Origin: JAAXVQ01 sp964604705
Lineage (GTDB): Bacteria; Oederibacteriota; JAAXVQ01
Length of the DNA: 64,000 bases
Assembly (NCBI GenBank): GCA_964604705.1
Contig: CAZSAP010000004.1
Location: 62,001 to 126,000 of the forward strand
Direction: 5' to 3'
In this document: in pieces, positions 7,382 to 15,954 of the stretch
How positions within the stretch are numbered: the stretch's first letter is position 1
How the letters are laid out: each line of letters begins with the position of its first letter
Notes under the pieces: model-generated
Seen by the model: the letters and a program-made list of their open reading frames with translations, nothing else
Told to the model about the DNA's origin: nothing
The model's database searches: none
Made by a program: the position numbers and the translations under genes

Positions 7382-9100
7382 GTGTGGCCTTTGTTGTATT
7401 TGCCTAAAGGGAAATCCAAATACGAAAAATTGGACTACGCCGAGACCGATTTGTCGGCGTTGTTTCGGGAGCTTTCCGAGCAGCAGTTTTCCGGCAGTGT
7501 TGAAATAGTCTCACCCAGCCAGCGGGGCATGTTTGTTTGGCATGTCGGCAATCTCCATGAAGCCTTTTACGACGGAGACGATGAACGGTCGCTCTCGCGC
7601 GAAGAGGTACTCCAGCATTTTCTCCAGAAGAAAAAAAACGATCCGGATACGGTGATCAACGTCACGGAACTCGGCCCGCAATTGATTGAGTCGTTAAGTG
7701 CCTTGGCGATCAAGCCTCCGATGTACCGGGAGCTCGAAACCAGTTTTATTGATATGGCCCGCCTCTTTGACACGCTCAGTGCCAAGCGTTTTTTGGGCGT
7801 TCTGCGGTTCTATCACATTCGCAGTCATACCCGCTTGGGCAATATTCTCATAAAAATGAATAAAATCACGCGCGACCAGCTGCAGCAAGCCGTGCGTTTG
7901 CAGTTGTCGCACCAGGGAGCGCTGCGCCTGGGCGATGCCTTGGTGCAGATTGGCGCGATTGAACCCAAGGATTTGGGCAGCGCCTTGGACCTACAGTCCC
8001 ATGCGCGTAAGGGCTCGGATATTGAACTGGCCCTGGCGGTGTTTTGGGAAGGCAAACTTTTGGGTGGCTATACGCACATACACAAACAATTTAAGATTGA
8101 TCGCGACGATATTTTGCCCCAGCTGGTGGGCACGGAAGTGCTGATGGACATGCTTGAGGGGCAACTTTCTGAACCCTTGGATATCGAGTTTTTATGGCGC
8201 GCCGCGGAGCACCAAGCGCCTGAAGCCGTAGAAAAAACCCACCAGGCAGCCCTGCATCCGGAAACCGGGCCTTCGCAAGAACGACGCTTGCATATCGACG
8301 AGAACCTAAGCTTGAAAGCCGATGATTTGATTCTGGATATTGCCTTGGATCCGCTCGACGAGACGGGCGATTTCTTAACCATGGACTACGAAGAGGAGAA
8401 GGTTCCGCCTGTCAAAGCGCCAGCTCGTCCGGCGATTCCTCCCATGACGGTTAAGCCTCCGGTTTCAGCACCCTTGCCGACGTCGGCTCCCAAGCCTGCT
8501 GCGTCCGGGGTTGAGCCGAGCAAGCCTGTGAGTGCAGCGAATCCTCCGGCCGCTGCACTTCCGGCTCCGGTGCTGCCCAAGGCGGAAGCACCACCCAAGG
8601 TAAAAGCCGTGCCGCCTCAGGCTGCGGTTGGGCCTGCTGGGGTGCCCAAGCCAGTCGCGCCTCCAACACTTGCCAAGCCTGTGGAAAGCAAACCTGAACC
8701 CGTGGTACCGCCCGTGGTGGTTACGCCACCGGTCTCGGAACCGATCCCTGTTCCTGAACCTGTTGTACATGCGGAGACGGAAGTGCCGGTTTCATTGACT
8801 CCGGAGTCGACAGCCGAAGCCGTGGATGAACCTATGCCCCCGGCGCCGGTTCACGCTGAGATCGCACCGGACATTCTCGGGGTGGAATATGCTTTGCGTG
8901 TGGCCCGTGACTATATGGGGGTTTTTGGTGTTACCTTGTTGAAGAAAGAGGCCTCGCCTCTGCCGCTTCAAGGGCGCGAGTGGCCGGAAAACCAAATCCG
9001 CGATTTGGTGCAGCGCTTCTTGCGATCCTCGGCGTTGCTTTTGGGACGTACGCAGAGTGAAGCCATGCACTTAAAAATGCGCGAACGGATAGAGGTATAG
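7382..9100 (+). CDS. DUF4388-like / MshEN-like signalling protein with Pro-rich linker
   Basis: The 572-residue product has several parts. Residues 1-110 resemble DUF4388 (DLSALFRELSEQQFSGSVEIV), found in bacterial signalling proteins. Residues about 155-215 contain two repeats of the type RLGNILIKMNKITRDQL and RLGDALVQIGAIEPKDL, as in the N-terminal domain of type II secretion or pilus ATPases (MshEN), which in some proteins binds c-di-GMP. Residues about 340-490 form a Pro/Ala/Val-rich linker, and the last 75 residues are a small helical domain (YALRVARDYMGVFGVTLL). No ATPase or transmembrane segment is present. A GGGAGG ribosome site 8 bases before the GTG supports the start. Its position after the HDOD and receiver genes suggests one signalling module. 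The domain calls are tentative and no enzymatic motif is seen. Confidence 0.6.
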   Translation: MWPLLYLPKGKSKYEKLDYAETDLSALFRELSEQQFSGSVEIVSPSQRGMFVWHVGNLHEAFYDGDDERSLSREEVLQHFLQKKKNDPDTVINVTELGPQLIESLSALAIKPPMYRELETSFIDMARLFDTLSAKRFLGVLRFYHIRSHTRLGNILIKMNKITRDQLQQAVRLQLSHQGALRLGDALVQIGAIEPKDLGSALDLQSHARKGSDIELALAVFWEGKLLGGYTHIHKQFKIDRDDILPQLVGTEVLMDMLEGQLSEPLDIEFLWRAAEHQAPEAVEKTHQAALHPETGPSQERRLHIDENLSLKADDLILDIALDPLDETGDFLTMDYEEEKVPPVKAPARPAIPPMTVKPPVSAPLPTSAPKPAASGVEPSKPVSAANPPAAALPAPVLPKAEAPPKVKAVPPQAAVGPAGVPKPVAPPTLAKPVESKPEPVVPPVVVTPPVSEPIPVPEPVVHAETEVPVSLTPESTAEAVDEPMPPAPVHAEIAPDILGVEYALRVARDYMGVFGVTLLKKEASPLPLQGREWPENQIRDLVQRFLRSSALLLGRTQSEAMHLKMRERIEV

Positions 9101-9103
9101 AGC

Positions 9104-9454
9104 ATGCCTACAGTACTCACGGCCGGGCAACATTGGATTTTTGTCACTTTTACCAGCTGGGTTGCTATTCTCGGCGGACTCTTGCTCTGGGCTGGCTTTT
9201 TTTATCTGGGTCGTATTTCCCAGCGTTTTGAAAAAGCCTATGGACGCATCACGCATTGGCAGTTTTTACTCTGGGCGCCTACTGGGATTGTGGGGTATTT
9301 GGTCATGCAATCGGTGGCTTCGCTGCAACATCAGAACATGGGCCCCATTGAACAATGGATCGGGTATCTCATGCTGGTGTGGTCTGCGGCCTTGTGTCTT
9401 TGGGGTGTATGGCGTTTCAGGCAACTTATCAACGCTGTGAGTCAGGAGGACTGA
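9104..9454 (+). CDS. Small integral membrane protein, unknown function
   Basis: I do not recognise a family. The 116 residues contain three clear hydrophobic helices: around 12-34 (FVTFTSWVAILGGLLLWAGF), 52-68 (FLLWAPTGIVGYLVMQSV) and 85-102 (IGYLMLVWSAALCLWGVW). The start lies three bases after the preceding stop, and a second small membrane gene follows with its own AGGAGG site. The two may form a hetero-oligomer, which is inference from spacing and size. Confidence 0.6.
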   Translation: MPTVLTAGQHWIFVTFTSWVAILGGLLLWAGFFYLGRISQRFEKAYGRITHWQFLLWAPTGIVGYLVMQSVASLQHQNMGPIEQWIGYLMLVWSAALCLWGVWRFRQLINAVSQED

Positions 9455-9456
9455 CC

Positions 9457-9801
9457 GTGCTCTCGATGTTGTATCGTGCGAGTTTCTATTTATATGAAAT
9501 TGGTTTTTTGCTCTTTGCGATCGCCCTATTTTACAATGGGAGCGCCATGGGGCGTGTGACCCGGGCGTTTCGTCTCCTGCCCTTTGGCTGGATGGCGTAT
9601 CTGGCCGGCGCGTTGATGACGGTTTGTGCGGGTCTTCATTTTTATGTGTATCACACACTTTCACCCCAATACATGCAAAGCGGCTCAACCGAGCAATTGA
9701 TTCTCATGTATTCCTTGAAAACCTTCTCGATGCTCAGTGTACTCGCCGGCGGCGCAGCGTTGTTTTTGGGGAATTGGTTGTATCTGAAAAAAATCTCCTA
9801 A
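9457..9801 (+). CDS. Small integral membrane protein, unknown function
   Basis: This 114-residue product has about three hydrophobic helices (FYLYEIGFLLFAIALFYNG, FGWMAYLAGALMTVCAGLHF and MLSVLAGGAALFLGNWLYL). I placed the start at the GTG at 9457 because an AGGAGG site lies just upstream (9446-9451); an ATG three codons later is an alternative. The frame is open further upstream within the previous gene, but that part is shadow. Co-transcribed with the preceding small membrane gene. No family recognised. Confidence 0.6.
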   Translation: MLSMLYRASFYLYEIGFLLFAIALFYNGSAMGRVTRAFRLLPFGWMAYLAGALMTVCAGLHFYVYHTLSPQYMQSGSTEQLILMYSLKTFSMLSVLAGGAALFLGNWLYLKKIS

Positions 9802-9891
9802 ACCTAAAATTGATAAAGCCTGGGTCGTACCTAGTCTCGTCCTGAAAATTTGGCTGTTGCCTAATTTCTTGGGCGGATGGTTGAAAAAATG

Positions 9892-9921
9892 TTGAACTTC
9901 CGGTCTTGGGCATGATACAGT
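9892..9921 (+). promoter_or_regulatory. Probable promoter of the Thr/Pro-repeat gene
   Basis: TTGAAC (about 9892-9897) is followed by TACAGT about 18 bases later. The preceding bases TTGAAAAAATGTTGA recur almost exactly before the His-rich small gene at 17.8 kb, which also has a good promoter. Confidence 0.5.
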
Positions 9922-9968
9922 AACCGAGCTGAAGGGACTCGTTGGCCTTATCTATAACCGGGGGATTC

Positions 9969-11135
9969 ATGGTTTTTCTTAAACGACCACTGCGTTGGTT
10001 GGAAATCATGTGTGGAGCGTGTCTGCTCTGTATGTGTCTGGCGGGGTTTTCTGCTGCCGCCTTTACTGAGACCGATACCCCAACTGCCACGGAAACCTGT
10101 ACCGAAACACCCACGGAAACCATTACTCCAACGCCTACGGAAACATATACTGCGACTGTCACACCTTCGTTTACAGAAACATTCACGGCCACTCCAAGTT
10201 TTACCGAGACGCCGTCGTACACCATGACCTCAACACCCACCGAGACCCCCACGATCACACCGTCGGCGACTGAGACGTCTACCTGGACCCAAACTCCGAC
10301 GCATACCGCGACACCCACGGGAACCGAGACCTCGACCGGGACGCCTACGGCAACCATGACAACGACGGGCACGGAAACCTCCACCGGAACCCCTACGTCA
10401 ACCGTAACGCCCACGGGCACAGAAACCGCAACCGGAACGTCGACTCCGACAATAACCCCCACCTCAACCATTACTGCGACCAGCACGGCCTCGCCCGATG
10501 TGTCCATGACGCCCACGCCTACGATCAGTGTGACCAGCACGGTTTCACCGACTTGGACTCAGACCCATACCTTTACGCCCACAAACACGATGACCCGTAC
10601 ATCCACAGGTACGGCCACCCTTACGATCACCCGGACCGCGACCTACACCCGAACCGCCACCCAATCGGCTACGCCGACGCGTACCTCCACCATTACACCG
10701 ACACCGACGATTTCGGCGACTGCGACACGTTCACCGACCATTACCGTGACCTCAACGATTTCACCCACGCCGACGGTTTCACCCACGTCCACAGTTTCGC
10801 CGACGGTGACTTTGACCGTGACGGTCAACCCGTTCAGCGGGGATTTGAGTGCTGTGAAATTGAGCCGCAAGATTTTTGTGCCCGAAGGTACGGTTGACAC
10901 CCGGGTGCGTTTGAGTTTTCAATCCAGCTTGGCCGCCGATGCCATCAAGGTTACGATCTTTGATGCCCAGGGGCGCAAATGCCGCGCCCTCACACCGCAA
11001 GGTGCTGGGACCGAGTATTGGGCCGAGTGGGACGGACGCACGGAAAGCGGTACGTTGTTGGCACCCGGTATTTATATATATGAAGTGAAGGCCGGAGGCG
11101 TGGCCCATCGGGGTGCGGTGGTGATGGCGCGATGA
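9969..11135 (+). CDS. Secreted Thr/Pro-repeat protein with C-terminal FlgD-like Ig domain
   Basis: A signal peptide (IMCGACLLCMCLAGFSAAA) is followed by about 240 residues of low-complexity Thr/Pro/Ser/Glu repeats (TPT, TET and STVSPT-type units), and then a beta-rich domain of about 95 residues. That domain begins near AVKLSRKIFVP and ends APGIYIYEVKAGG, the pattern of FlgD-like or gliding/T9SS-type Ig domains. The layout suggests an exported surface or cell-envelope protein with an extended, possibly glycosylated stalk. The ATG at 9969 has a GGGGGA site; an in-frame TTG at 9942 is less likely. Its stop overlaps the start of the PorV-like gene (ATGA), so the two are coupled. A shorter relative lies at 60753-61184. 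Confidence 0.75.
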   Translation: MVFLKRPLRWLEIMCGACLLCMCLAGFSAAAFTETDTPTATETCTETPTETITPTPTETYTATVTPSFTETFTATPSFTETPSYTMTSTPTETPTITPSATETSTWTQTPTHTATPTGTETSTGTPTATMTTTGTETSTGTPTSTVTPTGTETATGTSTPTITPTSTITATSTASPDVSMTPTPTISVTSTVSPTWTQTHTFTPTNTMTRTSTGTATLTITRTATYTRTATQSATPTRTSTITPTPTISATATRSPTITVTSTISPTPTVSPTSTVSPTVTLTVTVNPFSGDLSAVKLSRKIFVPEGTVDTRVRLSFQSSLAADAIKVTIFDAQGRKCRALTPQGAGTEYWAEWDGRTESGTLLAPGIYIYEVKAGGVAHRGAVVMAR

Positions 11136-13123
11136 GACTCTTTCCTTGGGCACTGGCAGGTATCGTGGTTTCAGGGTTGGCCGCCTCGAGCACTTGGGCT
11201 TCGTTTGAATTGGAACGCCCGGGGGCACGTGCCACAGGCATGGCCGGTGCCTTTACGGCCGTGGCCGACGATGCGGATGCGCTTTACTACAATCCGGCCG
11301 GGCTTGTGGATGTACCCTACGAAACCATTTCGGCCGAATACAGTCGCTTGCTCACGGGGTTGGAGTCGGACACACTCTCGGAAAATCGTCTGGCGTATGT
11401 GCAACCCTTGAAAAACTTAGGATGTTTGGGCTTGGCCTGGCACAACCGCAGCTTGGTGGGCGTCTATCAGGAAAATGTCATTACTGCGGATTTGGGGTTT
11501 GCCCTGGACAAAGATGAAAACTACAAAATGGGCGCGGGACTGAAAATCTTGCAGGCGGGGTATTTGGACGGCGAGTCGTTGGATGCCAATGTGGATGTGT
11601 TTGGTCCCTCGTCAACCCTCATGGCCATTACCGTGGATGTGGGTGCCAAAGTTGAGTTGGGTGAGGGTTTTTCACTGGGTGTGTCGGCGGCCAACCTTAC
11701 TCAGCCGGATGTTTCGCTCCGCGGGGGCTACTCATTGCCCGCGCATCTTCGGCTCGGGGGTGCGTACGCACTGGAAGACGGCGTTGTGGCCCTGGATGCC
11801 CAATACTACGGCGGGTACCAGCGGTATGCGGCCGGAACCGAATATTGGTGGTTTGAACGCCTCTTGGCGACGCGAGCCGGCTATGCTTTGGGTGACACCG
11901 GGGCCATGGAAATCACGGCCGGGATGTCGTTGAAACTGCAATTTGAAGAGTGGGCACCGCAATTGGATTATGCGTTTGTGCAGCCTTTGGGTGAATTTTC
12001 CGGAGCCGGTGGCTCGCATCGCATCAACCTGAGCCTCATCATCGGGGCTGCGCCTTTGGATCCGGGTACGCTGCTGGGTCGGGAGCTCAAGGCCAAGGGT
12101 GACGAAGCGTTGAAGCAAGGGCGCTGGGAAGAGGCTCTGGACAATTACGAGCAAGCTGCGGAATATTTGCCCAAGGATTCTGAAATGGCGGCCAAGATTG
12201 AGACCTTGCGTGTGCAGCAGGAACGCCAGTCGGAGATTCGTTTGCATTTAAAACAAGGCAACGAGTTCCAAAAAAATGGAAGTTATCAGAACGCCCTTGG
12301 GTCGTATGAAAAAGCTTTGGCCTTGGAACCTGGGAACGCAGAGGCAGTGCGTCAGATCGCGGCCGTGAAGGAAATCATGGATCGCATGACCGCCACGCAA
12401 CGGCAACAACAGGAACAAAAAGAGCGCTTTGCAGCGGAACGTGCGCGTCAGGCCGCCTTGCAAACGGCCAAGGAAGCTTTGACTACGGCCCTGCGTAGTT
12501 TGGAAAAAGCCCGACGCAACAGTGAAATCCGTCGCCTTTTGGGTGTGGAGTTGAACCGTTTGGAAAAACAATGGGGCAAGGCCAATCAACTTTGGCGCAG
12601 CGGTGAAGCCGAACGGGCGGAAGTCGGTGCCCAAACCGTCGCTGCGGAAGTTGAGAAGTTGTATCGAAAAATACCGCGCAAGCAGGCACGAGAAAAGCGT
12701 GAGAAACGTTTAACAGAAGCAACGAAGCGCGAAGTCGAAGACACAGAGGCGCTGACACCGGGAGGTGCCTCGGTTGCCGTGCCGGCTCCGGTCGAACCGG
12801 TCTTGGAGAAGGCCGCACCTCCAGCCGAAGTGAAACCCACGCGTTCGCCGGCCGATGAGGCCCAACGCAAGCGCGCGCGCGGAGCGTACGGACGCGCGAT
12901 CAAGATGATGCTTGATATCGATAAGCTGCAGGGTCAGCGCTATTTTGCCAACGAGTATGCAGGGCTGCAAAGTGAGATTAGCCGGATCAAGACCTTGATC
13001 AACAGCGAAGACTACACCGGGGCCGTGGACAATGCCGAGAGCCTCTATCCGAAATTGGATGCCTTGAAGGCGCGGTGCCAAGAAAAGAAGAAAGCCAGCG
13101 AGGTCATGCCCACGAACTGGTAG
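11132..13123 (+). CDS. PorV/PorQ-like outer-membrane barrel with TPR and coiled-coil extension
   Basis: After a signal peptide (LAGIVVSGLAASSTWA) the protein starts with the PorV/UPF0164 signature: RATGMAGAFTAVADDADALY, then YNPAGL. About 290 residues of alternating beta strands follow, consistent with an outer-membrane barrel. From about residue 310 there are TPR-like repeats (EALKQGRWEEALDNYEQAAE and NGSYQNALGSYEKALALEPG), then a charged helical/coiled-coil region rich in Arg, Glu and Gln, a short Pro/Ala linker, and a final helical segment. PorV proteins in Bacteroidota are type IX secretion shuttle parts, but similar barrels occur widely without T9SS. Coupling to the Thr/Pro-FlgD gene suggests this barrel helps present or export that protein (inference). 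Confidence 0.75.
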   Translation: MRLFPWALAGIVVSGLAASSTWASFELERPGARATGMAGAFTAVADDADALYYNPAGLVDVPYETISAEYSRLLTGLESDTLSENRLAYVQPLKNLGCLGLAWHNRSLVGVYQENVITADLGFALDKDENYKMGAGLKILQAGYLDGESLDANVDVFGPSSTLMAITVDVGAKVELGEGFSLGVSAANLTQPDVSLRGGYSLPAHLRLGGAYALEDGVVALDAQYYGGYQRYAAGTEYWWFERLLATRAGYALGDTGAMEITAGMSLKLQFEEWAPQLDYAFVQPLGEFSGAGGSHRINLSLIIGAAPLDPGTLLGRELKAKGDEALKQGRWEEALDNYEQAAEYLPKDSEMAAKIETLRVQQERQSEIRLHLKQGNEFQKNGSYQNALGSYEKALALEPGNAEAVRQIAAVKEIMDRMTATQRQQQEQKERFAAERARQAALQTAKEALTTALRSLEKARRNSEIRRLLGVELNRLEKQWGKANQLWRSGEAERAEVGAQTVAAEVEKLYRKIPRKQAREKREKRLTEATKREVEDTEALTPGGASVAVPAPVEPVLEKAAPPAEVKPTRSPADEAQRKRARGAYGRAIKMMLDIDKLQGQRYFANEYAGLQSEISRIKTLINSEDYTGAVDNAESLYPKLDALKARCQEKKKASEVMPTNW

Positions 13124-13144
13124 AATGATTTTTTAGCATTATCA

Positions 13145-13203
13145 GGGGACAGTTACGTACTTCGTAACTGTCCCCCTTTTTTTAAATTCGCGTAACTGTC
13201 CCC
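13145..13203. terminator. Hairpin terminator built from a GGGGACAGTTACG repeat
   Basis: GGGGACAGTTACG at 13145-13157 pairs perfectly with 13163-13175 across a five-base loop, and an oligo-T tract follows (13177-13183). The right arm is then repeated directly at 13191-13203. It sits between convergent genes and can end transcription of the barrel gene. From general knowledge this sequence type resembles REP hairpins linked to Y1/REP-associated transposases in environmental genomes; no transposase is in the window. Confidence 0.75.
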
Positions 13204-13211
13204 ATTTTATT

Positions 13212-14399
13212 TCAGCTCTTTTTTATTTTTTGAGGTTCGGAAAAAAGCCGTTTTACCACCATGGTGGCGTAGCTGCCGCGCGGCAGGGTGTAGGACAATT
13301 GGAGCTTGTGTTTTCCGGGATAGAGTTCGTCCTCGGCCATGAGGGCGTTCAGATCCTGCGGGAAAAGCCAGATGAGGCGCGGGCTGGATTTAAAAAAAGC
13401 GTGACGGAGCGGGAAGCGGCCAAACGAGCCTGGTTGCAAACCGCGTTCCCGGAGCAAATCGCCGTAGATGCGCTGGGCGTCGGAGAGTTGCCAGTCCATC
13501 TTGGCAGCGGCGGTGGGAACGCTGACGTGACGGAGAGCCTCACGATCCTGCGTGGGAATCCCGGTAGGGAACCAATACTCGCCGGTGGTCCCGGGATAAA
13601 CCGTAAAGGCGGACATTTTCCAAAACGCCAGTGTGCGGCGCACGGTCTCATTCCAGAGATAGGATTGGAACGCACTCACGGCCATGGAGCAATCGTCTTT
13701 CGGGATCGTAAAGAGCGCGCTCAAGCATCCATCGGATTTTTGTTGCAGGAAATCAAAGGTGTTTTTTTCAAACGGGGTGACCGCCAAGGCGCGACAAGCC
13801 CGCCATTGTTTCCAGTGTTCGCCAAAGGCTCGTCGGCGGGCTTTTTCTTCTTTGCTGTATTCGGGATGAATGCCGGTCAGGTAGGTTTTGAGGGCGGCGT
13901 TGAAGTCTTGTTTGAGTGTCTTCTCCACCCAGAACCCCTGTTCGGCATCGTGGCTTCCAAAACGCTGGTCGTCAAAATAGTTCGGAAGTCCGTGACGCTG
14001 GATGACCGTGACGGTTTCGAGTGCCGCTTGGGCTTCGGTACGGGTGAGCTTGCGGACCGCAATTTCAAATTGGTTTCCGGCGATAAAGGCGGAACCCATC
14101 GGCTCGGCGGCATAACCCATAAATTCCAAATGAAAATGGGGCGCCTGAAACGTGCGTTTGGGACCACGGAGCGTGATCCATTGGCGTGTGAGCCCGTAGC
14201 GGTCCTTTTTTCCGCCGTAGCTCAAGTCGGCTGTTTTTACGCGCAGGCCTTTGGCGATCTCGCGCAAAGCATCTGTTGTGTTCCAACCGCGCTTGACCAA
14301 GGTGTAGACGCCGAACGGTCCCCGGGGCTGCAAGGGGAGCGTGGCGATCTCGGTGACCAGGAAATCTTCGGGCTGGCATTTAATTTTTGGTTTGAGCAT
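13212..14399 (-). CDS. truD: tRNA pseudouridine(13) synthase TruD
   Basis: TruD converts uridine 13 of certain tRNAs to pseudouridine. The 395-residue product carries the family signature GGKKDRYGLTRQW, which holds the catalytic aspartate, followed by YFDDQRFGS, equivalent to the conserved YFGxQRFG motif. The start LKPKIKCQPEDFLVTEI is the usual TruD N-terminus. The central insertion (about 160-310) is the TRUD domain, somewhat diverged. It is the only gene on the minus strand in this part, convergent with the barrel gene and divergent from proA. An open frame of 442 codons runs antisense across it but has no recognisable product. Confidence 0.9.
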   Translation of the reverse strand: MLKPKIKCQPEDFLVTEIATLPLQPRGPFGVYTLVKRGWNTTDALREIAKGLRVKTADLSYGGKKDRYGLTRQWITLRGPKRTFQAPHFHLEFMGYAAEPMGSAFIAGNQFEIAVRKLTRTEAQAALETVTVIQRHGLPNYFDDQRFGSHDAEQGFWVEKTLKQDFNAALKTYLTGIHPEYSKEEKARRRAFGEHWKQWRACRALAVTPFEKNTFDFLQQKSDGCLSALFTIPKDDCSMAVSAFQSYLWNETVRRTLAFWKMSAFTVYPGTTGEYWFPTGIPTQDREALRHVSVPTAAAKMDWQLSDAQRIYGDLLRERGLQPGSFGRFPLRHAFFKSSPRLIWLFPQDLNALMAEDELYPGKHKLQLSYTLPRGSYATMVVKRLFSEPQKIKKS

Positions 14400-14450
14400 A
14401 ACGTCATCCTATGGTTGAATACTAGGCGAACTCCGCCAAACCTTGTTCAC

Positions 14451-14559
14451 GTCATGGTACTTGGCCGTGAAAGACGCTCGCCTCGGAGGAGGCTCGCTCA
14501 GATCGGAAATCCTGGGCCGAACGGATTTCCTCTATGCTTTCACGTCCAACCACCATGAC
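14451..14559 (+). ncRNA. Structured intergenic element, copy A (three-way junction)
   Basis: An outer stem pairs 14451-14473 with 14537-14559 (20 of 23 positions). Inside are a short hairpin GCCTC-GGAG-GAGGC (14480-14493), a linker TCGCTCAGATCG (14494-14505), a second hairpin GGAAATCC/GGATTTCC (14505-14512 with 14523-14530) and the closing CTCTATG (14530-14536). The same architecture and the same linker, loop and closing bases occur at 22606-22731 and 52061-52183 with different stem sequences. It may act as RNA or as folded single-stranded DNA; ncRNA is a provisional type. The gap 14400-14656 otherwise holds only the proA leader. Confidence 0.6.
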
Positions 14560-14656
14560 GCATGCACGAAAGTATTTTGCGGATGGTTCCACAGCCTGAG
14601 GTATCATAGAGTAAGGACTCAGGGGACGCAACTAAGAAAAATGAAGGAGTTGTATC

Positions 14657-15952
14657 ATGCAGGATATTGCGCAACGCGTTAAACATGCATCGTTGAAACT
14701 CGCCGGGATGAGCACCGCTATGAAGAATCAAGCCTTGGCCCAGATTGCCCGGGCTTTGCAAGCGCGGACGCCGGAGATACTCGCGGCCAACCGAGAAGAT
14801 CTGCGCCGGAGCGAGGCCGAGCACTTGGCCAAGCCTCTGTTGCAGCGTTTGAAATTTGACGAGAGTAAGATCGCAGATGTGGTCAAGGGTTTGGAAAGTT
14901 TGATTAAACTGGAGGAACCGGTGGGGAAGACGCTCTTGTCCACCGAGCTCGACGCAGGTTTGGAGCTTTACAAAGTAAGCTGTCCCATAGGTGTGATCGG
15001 GGTAATTTTTGAATCGCGTCCGGACGCCTTGGTGCAGATCTCGTCGCTCTGCCTGAAAAGCGGGAACGGGGTTTTGCTCAAAGGTGGGTCCGAAGCGCGT
15101 GAAACCAATCGCATTCTGGCTTCGGTCATTCGGCAAGCCAGCGAAGAGGCGGGTATGCCGCCCGGATGGATCGCGCTGCTGGAAACCCGTGCGGACGTCG
15201 ACGCCATGCTGAAGATGGACGCGTACATTGACCTGGTCATTCCCCGCGGGTCCAATGCCTTTGTCCAATACATCATGGATCACACGAAGATTCCGGTCAT
15301 GGGGCATGCCGATGGGATTTGCCATGTTTACGTGGACGCGGACGTCGATCAGGTGATGGCGTTGCGGGTGGTCTTGGATTCGAAGACCCAATCCGTGGCC
15401 ACGTGCAATGCCGTGGAAACCTTGCTGGTGCATGCGGAGGTGGCGGCATCCTTCTTGCCGGCCTTGAAAACCGCATTGGATGCGCATGTGCCGCCGGTAG
15501 AGATCATCGGTTGTGCGCGAACCTGCGCCGTGATTGCCGCCACACCGGCCCCGGAAGGGGCTTGGGATGTGGAACACTTGGACTACAAGCTTTCCGTACG
15601 CGTCGTGGACGGACTTGAGGCCGCCATGGAACACATTAACACCTACGGCTCGGGTCATACGGATACGATTTGCACGCGCCAGGCACAGACCGCAGCGCGC
15701 TTCATGGAGTACGTGGATTCGGGCAATGTGTTCTGGAATTGCTCAACGCGCTTCAGCGATGGGTTTAAGTACGGCTTTGGTGCCGAAGTCGGCATCAGCA
15801 CCGGGAAGCTGCACGCCCGCGGCCCCGTGGGACTGGATGGATTGCTGATCTACAAGTACAAGCTCATCGGACACGGGCAGGTGGTGGACGATTACGCCCA
15901 GCGCGCGCGTTCGTTTACGCATCGAACGCTGCAGCAGCCGTTTGAGCTCTAG
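14657..15952 (+). CDS. proA: Glutamate-5-semialdehyde dehydrogenase (gamma-glutamyl phosphate reductase)
   Basis: ProA reduces gamma-glutamyl phosphate to glutamate-5-semialdehyde with NADPH in proline synthesis. The 431 residues match the usual length. Recognisable parts are IGVIGVIFESRPDA and LLKGGSEARETN in the cofactor domain, the catalytic C250 in TQSVATCNAVE, and the C-terminal FGAEVGISTGKLHARGPVGL, which is diagnostic. An AAGGAG site precedes the ATG. The proB kinase is not adjacent. A permease gene starts three bases after the stop, so read-through transcription is likely though the functions differ. Confidence 0.95.
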   Translation: MQDIAQRVKHASLKLAGMSTAMKNQALAQIARALQARTPEILAANREDLRRSEAEHLAKPLLQRLKFDESKIADVVKGLESLIKLEEPVGKTLLSTELDAGLELYKVSCPIGVIGVIFESRPDALVQISSLCLKSGNGVLLKGGSEARETNRILASVIRQASEEAGMPPGWIALLETRADVDAMLKMDAYIDLVIPRGSNAFVQYIMDHTKIPVMGHADGICHVYVDADVDQVMALRVVLDSKTQSVATCNAVETLLVHAEVAASFLPALKTALDAHVPPVEIIGCARTCAVIAATPAPEGAWDVEHLDYKLSVRVVDGLEAAMEHINTYGSGHTDTICTRQAQTAARFMEYVDSGNVFWNCSTRFSDGFKYGFGAEVGISTGKLHARGPVGLDGLLIYKYKLIGHGQVVDDYAQRARSFTHRTLQQPFEL

Positions 15953-15954
15953 TC

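Noticed and set aside
10553..10897. Asp/His-rich frame (DPYLYAHKHDDPYIH...) inside the Thr/Pro-repeat gene
   Set aside because: Produced by reading the repetitive ACC/ACG codons in another frame; no start signal.
13230..14558. Open frame of 442 codons on the + strand
   Set aside because: It runs antisense across truD, has no family features, and its residue pattern is that of a codon-bias shadow.
14451..14559. Integron attC site
   Set aside because: Bulged bases and variable stems recall attC, but the conserved GTTRRRY/RYYYAAC core ends are missing and no integrase is near.
14540..15658. Open frame of 372 codons on the minus strand
   Set aside because: Antisense shadow of proA, starting inside it.
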